In this document: positions 57,668 through 64,000 of the stretch, in pieces
Layout: every line of letters starts with the position of its first letter
Position numbering within the stretch: the stretch's first letter is position 1
Made by a program: the position numbers and the translations under genes
Assembly: GCA_041648305.1 (NCBI GenBank)
Contig: JBAZPI010000002.1
Location: forward strand, 1 to 64,000
Length of the DNA: 64,000 nucleotides
Source of the DNA: JABILX01 sp041648305
GTDB taxonomy: Bacteria > Patescibacteriota > Gracilibacteria > UBA1369 > LOWO2-01-FULL-3
Direction of reading: 5' to 3'
The notes under the pieces: model-generated
Databases searched by the model: none
Told to the model about the DNA's origin: nothing
What the model saw: the letters and a program-made list of their open reading frames with translations, nothing else

Positions 57668-59611
57668 ATGAAAAAATCATCGATATTGATCGGATTTATA
57701 GCCGCCATAGTTGCTCTTATTTATTTTAGTCCGCAAGAGCTTATGCAGGTGTCCATACAGACGGCTTTGGAGGAAACCGAGTCCGCCAAGGATAGCGACA
57801 TTGAGATTCCGCCCACTTTGCCTGAAGAGGGGGCCGTGGTTGAGCCTGAGGAGGAATTGCCGCCTGCGGCGGCTACCGACGAAACAAAATTTCTCTTCAA
57901 GTCCTACATGATTCAAGCGAAGTTTTTTGAGAGGGCTTTTAAGTTTGCTAAAGAGTCCGGGGATTTCGAGGGTGCGTTGGATGACAAAGCTTACGCCGGA
58001 ATACTCCCCCATCATTTAATACATTCGGATTTTATCGCCGGTTATTTTGCCAAGTTGGCGGCAACGCAAGACATAAGTACATTTATTGTGATTGGGCCCA
58101 ATCATTTTGATCGTGGGGAAGAGTCGATTGCCGTTTCAAAATACGGTTATTCCACGCCTTATGGTGAATTGGAGGTCAATTCCGATATTGTGAACGCTTT
58201 ATTGGATGGGGATTATGCCGGATGGGATGCAGGCGCGTTTGACGAGGAGCATTCGATCAGTTCGCTTGTTCCTTATATTAAGCGAAATTTCCCGAATGCG
58301 AAAATTGTCCCGATCACATTGAAGTACAGAAATTTGGATGAAAATTTGGACGAGTTGGTTGCGGATTTGACGGAGCTATTGGGACCGAATGATTTTGTTT
58401 TGGGCAGCATCGATTTTTCGCATTATATGTGGCAGAACGTTGCTGATTTTCACGATGAACTTTCGCGGACGGTAATTGAGACTTTTGATTTTGATCAAAT
58501 TGATGAATTGGAAATTGATTCAAGGCCGTCTTTGTATACGGTCATGAGATACGCTGAAAGTATTGGCGCGGAGAAAGCTGAAATTGTCGCCCATACAAAT
58601 AGCGCTGATAAAGTTGGCGGGAAAGATTGGATCGATAAGACTACAAGTCATTTTTATATTGCGTTTGAGGAAGGAGATCCTTCCGATGAAAGGGCTGTCA
58701 CCGTTATGGCTCTTGGCGATATTATGATGGGAAGATATGTGAGAACGTTGATGGAAATGGAGAATAACAATGAGAGATCTTTTGAGCTGATCAGGGGGGA
58801 TGAGGACAGGTTTTTTTATGGGGCTGATGTGTTTTTTGGAAATTTGGAGGGACCGATTCAGGGAGCGGGATTTCCCAGTAGAACGTCTCTGATTTTTGGC
58901 TTTCACGAGGATACTGCGCCACTTCTTTCCAAGTTTGGGTTTGATGTATTTTCGATAGCCAACAATCATATTTTGAACCAAGGATGGGATGGGTTTGATT
59001 CAACTGTGCAAAATTTGCAGAGTGCCGGAGTTTCAGCATGCGGCCATCCTACCGAGGTAGTTCCGGGTGCCGTTGTGTATAAAACTTTTGGTGATAAAGA
59101 GATTGCGTTTATATGCTTCGATGATGTCGGGCATAGATTGGATATGGATTCTGCAGTTTCGTTGGTTGATGATGTTGATGATGATGTTGATTTTACGATT
59201 GTTTCGATCCATTGGGGGTTTGAATATGTGCATACACCGAACAATTACAGGCAGGTTGACCCAGCCCATAGATTTGTCGATGCCGGGGCAGATGTGATAA
59301 TTGGGCATCATCCTCATGTCGTGCAGACTTTTGAAATTTATAATGGGGTACCCATTTTCTATTCGCTCGGTAATTTTATATTTGATCAATATTGGTCGTA
59401 TGATACGCAGGAACAATTGGGGGTAGGAATTGTTTTGGGCGATGAAACGACGAAATTTTATTTATTTCCCATGCATAGTGACCAAAGCAGGCCTTATTTA
59501 ATGAATAAAGAGGAGAAAGAGCATTTCTATGATCGATTTATTAGTTGGGGCGGATATGATGAGGCCATGCAGGCTCAGATAAGGAGTAGCGTGGTTGAGA
59601 TTCAGAGATAA
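57668..59611 (+). CDS. Fusion of a Memo-like domain and a CapA-type metallophosphatase
   Basis: A 647-residue exported or anchored protein. After an N-terminal hydrophobic segment (SSILIGFIAAIVALIYF), residues about 110-330 are Memo-like (AmmeMemoRadiSam protein B): GILPHHLIHSDFIAGYF, IVIGPNHFDRGEE, FDEEHSISSLVPYI, GSIDFSHYMW. Residues about 345-640 are a CapA/PgsA-type phosphoesterase: ALGDIMMGRYVR, FFGNLEGPI, SIANNHILNQGWDGF, VSIHWGFEY, IIGHHPHV and YSLGNFIFDQ. CapA proteins act in poly-gamma-glutamate capsule systems. The fused activity is unknown; both halves keep their metal ligands. Confidence 0.88.
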   Translation: MKKSSILIGFIAAIVALIYFSPQELMQVSIQTALEETESAKDSDIEIPPTLPEEGAVVEPEEELPPAAATDETKFLFKSYMIQAKFFERAFKFAKESGDFEGALDDKAYAGILPHHLIHSDFIAGYFAKLAATQDISTFIVIGPNHFDRGEESIAVSKYGYSTPYGELEVNSDIVNALLDGDYAGWDAGAFDEEHSISSLVPYIKRNFPNAKIVPITLKYRNLDENLDELVADLTELLGPNDFVLGSIDFSHYMWQNVADFHDELSRTVIETFDFDQIDELEIDSRPSLYTVMRYAESIGAEKAEIVAHTNSADKVGGKDWIDKTTSHFYIAFEEGDPSDERAVTVMALGDIMMGRYVRTLMEMENNNERSFELIRGDEDRFFYGADVFFGNLEGPIQGAGFPSRTSLIFGFHEDTAPLLSKFGFDVFSIANNHILNQGWDGFDSTVQNLQSAGVSACGHPTEVVPGAVVYKTFGDKEIAFICFDDVGHRLDMDSAVSLVDDVDDDVDFTIVSIHWGFEYVHTPNNYRQVDPAHRFVDAGADVIIGHHPHVVQTFEIYNGVPIFYSLGNFIFDQYWSYDTQEQLGVGIVLGDETTKFYLFPMHSDQSRPYLMNKEEKEHFYDRFISWGGYDEAMQAQIRSSVVEIQR

Positions 59612-59628
59612 ATGTGGTACAATATAAT

Positions 59629-61014
59629 ATGATTAAAATTCAATTTTGCGGAGCTGCGAAGGAGGTTACCGGATCAAAGCACCTCATTGAATTTAAGGGG
59701 AAGAAGATTCTTCTGGATTGTGGGATGTTCCAAGGAAAACGTAAGGAAGCCGCAGAGAAGAATTCAAAATTCCCTTTTGATCCAAAGAAGGTTGATGCCG
59801 TTATCCTTTCGCATGCGCACATCGACCATAGTGGGAGTTTGCCCATGTTGGTGAAGCAGGGCTTTAACGGCCCGATTTATTCGACTTTTGCTACCAGAGA
59901 TTTGTGTAATTACATGTTGATGGACAGCGCTTATATCCAAGAACGTGAAGCCGAGTATTTGTTAAAGGAGAAAAAAGAAGTGGTCGATCATTTGTATAAT
60001 GCCGATGATGCTGAGAAAGCTTTGGAATTGTTTCACGGCGTTGGATATGAACACAGTTTCGTTGTCGATGAAGGAATCATCGCTTGTTTTTACGATGCGG
60101 GACATATTTTGGGATCGGCTTTAATTCATTTGATGTTTTATGATAAAGATACGAAAGAACGCTTGTCTCTCGCATTTACGGGCGACTTGGGACGCAAGGG
60201 ACTGCCTATTTTACGGGATCCGCAAATTATTCAGAAAACAGATGTTCTAATTTGCGAGTCTACATATGGAGACCGACTTCACGATGCTATGCAGACTATT
60301 TCCGGGGAGTTCGCCGGTATCGTAAATGATGTTTGTAAAAAGGGTGGAAAATTAATTATTCCGGCATTCTCACTAGAACGAACTCAGGAGATTGTATATC
60401 ACTTAAATATTCTTACAAAGGATGGGAAAATCCCCGAAATTCCTATTTATGTTGATAGCCCTCTGTCCGGTAACGTAACGGAAGTTTTCAGAGGACACCC
60501 AGAATGTTTTGACAAAGATGTTTACAAAGAATTTTTGGAAAATGGTGACAATCCGTTTGGTTTTGGCATGTTAAAATACACGCGCAGCGTGGCGGAATCC
60601 AAAGCTTTGAATGATAAACCGGGTCCGATGATAATAATTTCCGCATCCGGGATGTGCGAACATGGACGAATTCTTCATCACCTTAAAAATGGCATCGAAG
60701 ATCATAGAAACGCAATATTGATTGTTGGATATCAGGGAGAAAATACTTTGGGTCGAAAACTTCAGGACGGAGAGAGCCCTGTAAAGATTTTCGGGGATTC
60801 TTACAACGTTAAGGCGAAAGTTCACACTATAGACGCTTTTTCGGCGCACGCTGATAGGAGCGATCTGCTTGATTACATCCATAGAGTTAAGGGCGTGAAG
60901 AAGCTCTTTTTAGTACACGGGGAAGAGGCAGGGCAGAAAAAATTCAAAGAAGCCCTGGAAGAAAACGGGTATGAGGCATACATTCCTTCTCGTGATGAGG
61001 TTGTTGAGATTTAA
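59629..61014 (+). CDS. Metallo-beta-lactamase beta-CASP RNA hydrolase
   Basis: A 461-residue protein of the YsiB/CPSF-like beta-CASP group. It has MIKIQFCGAAKEVTGSKHL, the HxHxDH site LSHAHIDHSGSLP, GHILGSA, FTGDLGRKG, then the beta-CASP cap with IPAFSLERTQEI and SPLSGNVTEVF, SASGMCEHGRI and a C-terminal SAHADRSDLLDYI...LVHGEEAGQKKF. These are endo- or exoribonucleases in mRNA decay. ATG 59629 is used, since the frame upstream (GTG 59614) lies in the promoter-like sequence TATAATATG. It starts 18 bases after the Memo-CapA gene. Confidence 0.92.
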   Translation: MIKIQFCGAAKEVTGSKHLIEFKGKKILLDCGMFQGKRKEAAEKNSKFPFDPKKVDAVILSHAHIDHSGSLPMLVKQGFNGPIYSTFATRDLCNYMLMDSAYIQEREAEYLLKEKKEVVDHLYNADDAEKALELFHGVGYEHSFVVDEGIIACFYDAGHILGSALIHLMFYDKDTKERLSLAFTGDLGRKGLPILRDPQIIQKTDVLICESTYGDRLHDAMQTISGEFAGIVNDVCKKGGKLIIPAFSLERTQEIVYHLNILTKDGKIPEIPIYVDSPLSGNVTEVFRGHPECFDKDVYKEFLENGDNPFGFGMLKYTRSVAESKALNDKPGPMIIISASGMCEHGRILHHLKNGIEDHRNAILIVGYQGENTLGRKLQDGESPVKIFGDSYNVKAKVHTIDAFSAHADRSDLLDYIHRVKGVKKLFLVHGEEAGQKKFKEALEENGYEAYIPSRDEVVEI

Positions 61015-61025
61015 GTAGTGGAGGA

Positions 61026-61337
61026 TTAGTAATCCATCATTTCTTCAACCGGTGGTTTCATCCATTTCGAATTTTCTTCGTTTTCTTGGTCTTTAATCCA
61101 CATCCAATCGTCTGGAGTATTCGCTTTCTTTTCTGAGACATCCCCGTAATACCAGCCCTGTGATAAATCCTCTTCCGTGATCTCTACATGTACCATCGCA
61201 GGAGCGTATTTCGCTTGGAGTTCATTTACTTCTTCCTCTGGGGGAGTTGTTTGGTCCTCTGCGGTTCCACATCCAAATGCCAAGAGCGATAGTGCTAAAA
61301 TAGCGAGTATAGAGATTGTAGAGATTGTTTTTTTCAT
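61026..61337 (-). CDS. Small lipoprotein, 103 residues
   Basis: A lipoprotein signal peptide (KKTISTISILAILALSLLA) with lipobox LAFGC at Cys 23, then a Glu-rich linker (DQTTPPEEEVNELQ) and a Trp-rich C-terminal part (DLSQGWYYGDVSEKK; DDWMWIKD; KWMKPPVEEMMDY). The function is unknown; the domain looks specific. CTAACC lies 7 bases before the ATG. Convergent with the beta-CASP gene and divergent from mnmA. Confidence 0.75.
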   Translation of the reverse strand: MKKTISTISILAILALSLLAFGCGTAEDQTTPPEEEVNELQAKYAPAMVHVEITEEDLSQGWYYGDVSEKKANTPDDWMWIKDQENEENSKWMKPPVEEMMDY

Positions 61338-61448
61338 AAAATTTGGTTAGTGAATTGTAGTGGATTGATTGCCGTCGAATCTTAGCATTTTTTATAGAAT
61401 TTTGCTATATTTGAAGCCTCATTCTCTTACGCTTTAAAGGAATTTGGC

Positions 61449-62495
61449 ATGAAAAAACTTGGGAAAGTTGTGGTGGCAATGTCCGGTGGCGTTGATTCTT
61501 CTATGGCCGCTATGTTGCTGAAAAAGCAAGGGTACGACGTTGTCGGCGTTACTTTGAAACTCGTTGATGGGAGCAGATGTTGTGACATTGAAGCCGTCGG
61601 GCATGCGAAGGAGGTTTGCAGAAAATTTGGGATCCCCCACTATGTTTTTGACGTTTCAAAGGAGTTTAATAAAATTGTGATTGGGTATTTTATGAGCGAA
61701 TTGGTCAAAAATCGGACTCCGAATCCATGTGTGATTTGCAATCGTTTTTTGAAGTTCGATCAGTTGTTTAAAATTGCTAAGAAGCTGGGCGTGGCAAAAG
61801 TTGCTACCGGACATTATGCTCAAATTTGCAAATCGAGGGACGATGCGTTCGAACTAAAGAAAGGGCTCGACCGCAAGAAGGACCAATCTTATTATTTAAG
61901 TTTTCTGAAGCAGAGTTGGCTTAAAAAAATTCTATTCCCAATCGGTCGTTACGATAAGGCTGAGGTTTATAAATTGGCTAAAAAAGAGGGGCTTGATTTT
62001 TTGGTTTCTAAAAAACAAAGTCAGGATTTGTGTTTTGTCGCGAAGCGTTTGAAGGGTAAGTCTGGTGAAATTGTCGACACCGGCGGGAAAGTTTTGGGGA
62101 GCCACGATGGAATCCATCATTATACAATCGGACAAAGGAAGGGGTTGTTGGTACCCGGCGGGCCTTATTTCGTTGTTGGATTTGACTGCAAAAAAAATCG
62201 CGTGATCGTTAGTGGGGATAGCAATGATCCGATGTTGTTTCAGAAAGTTGTTAAATTAAAAAATGTTAATTTTATTTCCGGTAGGCCTAAGCGAGAGACG
62301 AGGGTGATGGCCAAAATTCGATATCAGCAGCCCCTAGCTAGCGCAATTTTGAAGATTTCCGGGCGGACTGTGGGGCGGGGCGCTGGGCGGGGCGCGATTT
62401 TGGAGTTCAAGACCCCGCAAAGGGCTGTAACCAAAGGACAAATTGCTGTATTTTACGTGGGCGAAAAATGCCTTGGAGGTGGAATAATTAAATAA
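61449..62495 (+). CDS. mnmA: tRNA-specific 2-thiouridylase MnmA
   Basis: A 348-residue enzyme that adds sulfur to U34 of Lys, Glu and Gln tRNAs. It shows the PP-loop AMSGGVDSSMAA, TPNPCVICNRFLKF with the first catalytic Cys, ATGHYAQI, DQSYYLSFL, and SQDLCFVA with the second Cys. The C-terminal beta-barrel is slightly degenerate. This is one of the few genes with a Shine-Dalgarno-like AAAGGA (about 7 bases before the ATG). NadA follows 12 bases downstream. Confidence 0.96.
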   Translation: MKKLGKVVVAMSGGVDSSMAAMLLKKQGYDVVGVTLKLVDGSRCCDIEAVGHAKEVCRKFGIPHYVFDVSKEFNKIVIGYFMSELVKNRTPNPCVICNRFLKFDQLFKIAKKLGVAKVATGHYAQICKSRDDAFELKKGLDRKKDQSYYLSFLKQSWLKKILFPIGRYDKAEVYKLAKKEGLDFLVSKKQSQDLCFVAKRLKGKSGEIVDTGGKVLGSHDGIHHYTIGQRKGLLVPGGPYFVVGFDCKKNRVIVSGDSNDPMLFQKVVKLKNVNFISGRPKRETRVMAKIRYQQPLASAILKISGRTVGRGAGRGAILEFKTPQRAVTKGQIAVFYVGEKCLGGGIIK

Positions 62496-62507
62496 TTATG
62501 GACGATT

Positions 62508-63440
62508 ATGGATGATTTGGTTCGAAAAATTAATGAGCTTAAAAAAGAGCGTGGCGCTGTAATTTTGGCGCACAATTATCAAAGGCCTGAAGTCCAGGAT
62601 GTCGCTGATTTTGTCGGAGATTCGCTCGAATTGAGTCGGGAAGCGACCAAAATCGATGCTAAAGTTATAGTTTTTTGTGGAGTTTTTTTCATGGCGGAAA
62701 CCGCCAAGCTTTTGTCGCCTGACAAGATCGTTTTGATACCTGATCCGGAGGCGAAATGCGCTATGGCAGAGATGATTGATGTCGAAGGACTACGAGAGTT
62801 GAAGTCGAAACATCCGAAGGCGAAGGTGGTGTGTTATGTTAATTCCACCGCGGATATTAAAGCTGAGTGTGATGCTTGCTGCACCTCTTCGAATGCTGTT
62901 TCTGTGGTCGCCGGTATTGATGCGGAAGAGATTATTTTCGTGCCTGATAAATATCTGGCGGCTTATGTTGAAAGGCAGTTAAAAAAGAGCGGTGTGCGTC
63001 GAAAAATCATTCCTTGGAATGGGTTTTGTCCCACTCATGTGAAGATAATTCCGAATTATTTACGGGATTTAAAGAAGAAATATCCTTCCGCTCTTATTAT
63101 CACCCATCCGGAATGTACTCCTGACACAAATCGTGAAGCTGATGCTGTTTTATCGACGTCCGGGATGGTGAAATTTGTAAAAGAGACTGATGCGGATACT
63201 GTTATTGTAGGGACCGAGACCGGCATTATTCATAAATTCAAAAAAGAAGCTCCTAATAAAATGTTTATTCCCGCCACCGAGCTTGCTGTCTGCCCGAACA
63301 TGAAGATGATTACTTTGGAGAAAGTCTATGAGTCCTTGAGGGACATGAAATATGAGGTCAAAGTCGACGAGAAGATCGCCAAAAAAGCTTTAAAGGCGAT
63401 TGATGAGATGATGAAATACCCTTCTAGTGGTGAGCCGTAG
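62508..63440 (+). CDS. nadA: Quinolinate synthase A
   Basis: A 310-residue 4Fe-4S enzyme that condenses iminoaspartate with DHAP to quinolinate for NAD synthesis. It shows AHNYQRPEVQDVADFVGDSL, FCGVFFMAETAKLLSP (first cluster Cys), NSTADIKAECDACCTSSNAV (second), HPECTP, TETGIIHK and CPNMK (third). NadB and NadC are not in the window, so the route may be split or partial. Its end overlaps the convergent atpB by 17 bases. Confidence 0.97.
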   Translation: MDDLVRKINELKKERGAVILAHNYQRPEVQDVADFVGDSLELSREATKIDAKVIVFCGVFFMAETAKLLSPDKIVLIPDPEAKCAMAEMIDVEGLRELKSKHPKAKVVCYVNSTADIKAECDACCTSSNAVSVVAGIDAEEIIFVPDKYLAAYVERQLKKSGVRRKIIPWNGFCPTHVKIIPNYLRDLKKKYPSALIITHPECTPDTNREADAVLSTSGMVKFVKETDADTVIVGTETGIIHKFKKEAPNKMFIPATELAVCPNMKMITLEKVYESLRDMKYEVKVDEKIAKKALKAIDEMMKYPSSGEP

Positions 63441-64000
63441 TCGCGATCTTTAGGAATATGAGCGTCAAGAATGAAAAAACTAGCGCTTGGATGAAGCCTA
63501 CGAAGATTTCGAGGCCGTAGAACGGCATTGGGGCTATGTACGGCACCAGGAACGTCATAACAAGCAAAAGAACTTCACCAGCGAAGATGTTGCCGAAGAG
63601 ACGGAAGGTGAACGAAATCATTTTTGAGAACTCTGACATCAATTCGAGAATTCCCACGAAACTTCCAATTGGATTTTTAAACGGGTTTTTGAAGAATTTT
63701 CCTCCATATCCCTTTAATCCAAGTAGCGCGAAACCGAAAATCTGGCATGCGATGACAGATATGGCTGCGAGGGCGAATGTCATGTTCACGTCCGCGTAAG
63801 TTGAGCGTAAAATTGGCACCAAAACTTCGTGACCTTCGTGCGTTTCCCATATCCCTATGCTCCCGAAGCCCGGTAGCAGACCTGACCAGTTTGAAATTAT
63901 CACGTAAAAGAAAATTGTTGTTACTAACGGGAAAAATTTTCGCGTTTTCTTTTCATCTCCTACAACACCGACAAAAAAGCTGAACATTCCACCTATAAGA
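63424..64000 (-). CDS. atpB: ATP synthase F0 subunit a (5' end outside the window)
   Basis: At least 191 residues of subunit a; the frame stays open to the window edge with no stop, so the true start lies beyond 64000 (the family is about 230-280). Several membrane helices are visible, with the essential arginine helix FSKMISFTFRLFGNIFAGEVLL (R in FRLFGN) and a final GFIQALVFSFLTLIFLKIAT. It forms the proton half-channels of F0. It is transcribed toward nadA and overlaps it by 17 bases. Confidence 0.93.
   Translation of the reverse strand, partial: LIGGMFSFFVGVVGDEKKTRKFFPLVTTIFFYVIISNWSGLLPGFGSIGIWETHEGHEVLVPILRSTYADVNMTFALAAISVIACQIFGFALLGLKGYGGKFFKNPFKNPIGSFVGILELMSEFSKMISFTFRLFGNIFAGEVLLLVMTFLVPYIAPMPFYGLEIFVGFIQALVFSFLTLIFLKIATTAHH

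Noticed and set aside
1..64000. TGA recoded as glycine (as in Gracilibacteria/SR1)
   Set aside because: typA, rlmH, the PAS gene and others end at TGA at their normal family length, and no gene needs TGA read-through.

Overview
The window looks like a chromosomal segment of a Patescibacteria (CPR) bacterium, most plausibly of the Peregrinibacteria type. The basis is many short, tightly spaced or overlapping genes, a core set of translation and RNA genes (ychF, typA, pnp, rpsO, leuS, rsmI, tsaB, rlmH, mnmA, atpB), pseudopilins, S-layer and cell-wall proteins, and almost no biosynthesis. TGA is a normal stop (typA, rlmH and the PAS gene end in it), so this is code 11 and not the TGA=Gly code of Gracilibacteria/Absconditabacteria. 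No CRISPR array or rRNA was seen; there are two tRNAs (Phe-GAA, Gly-GCC). The lineage is an inference, not a database result.

Layout. 1-20.4 kb: mostly housekeeping and envelope genes: EamA transporter, an overlapping minus-strand run (CDF transporter with NifX-like tail, aroD, ychF, HisA-like), tRNA-Phe, an HPF-like gene, typA, a DEAD-box helicase, PanE-like, GDPD, an SLH surface protein, lipoproteins, an adenosine deaminase. 20.5-33.9 kb: an AT-rich accessory/defence island, nearly all on the minus strand: PD-(D/E)XK proteins, RhuM, a broken BRO gene, KilA-N, an XRE-Panacea antitoxin-like gene, a cassette of an Eco57I-type restriction-methylase with four small genes including an HNH nuclease, an OLD/PARIS-like ATPase-TOPRIM fusion, and a DUF4143 ATPase. 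A related hairpin-containing repeat lies at each end of the island. 33.9-39.4 kb: a mixed region with a secreted repeat protein, a SAM-riboswitch-controlled zinc-ribbon gene, ASCH and Schlafen-AlbA genes. 39.4-64 kb: core genes again: tRNA-Gly, pnp-rpsO, corA, leuS, three pseudopilins, rsmI-tsaB, a large amidase-SpoIID protein, a structured RNA locus, trxA, rnhA, rlmH, a Memo-CapA fusion, a beta-CASP nuclease, mnmA, nadA and atpB.

Gene control is unusually readable. Several genes have sigma70-type promoters whose -10 box lies 6-7 nt before the ATG, which predicts leaderless mRNAs. About a dozen others have a TTTAACC-like element 7-9 nt before the ATG where a Shine-Dalgarno would sit. Three phage-type regulator genes (rhuM, BRO, KilA-N) share a promoter with the same inverted repeat filling the -35/-10 spacer. 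The clearest novelty is a compact SAM-I-type riboswitch (36888-37050) whose alternative pairings can be read directly from the sequence and which controls a zinc-ribbon protein of unknown function.
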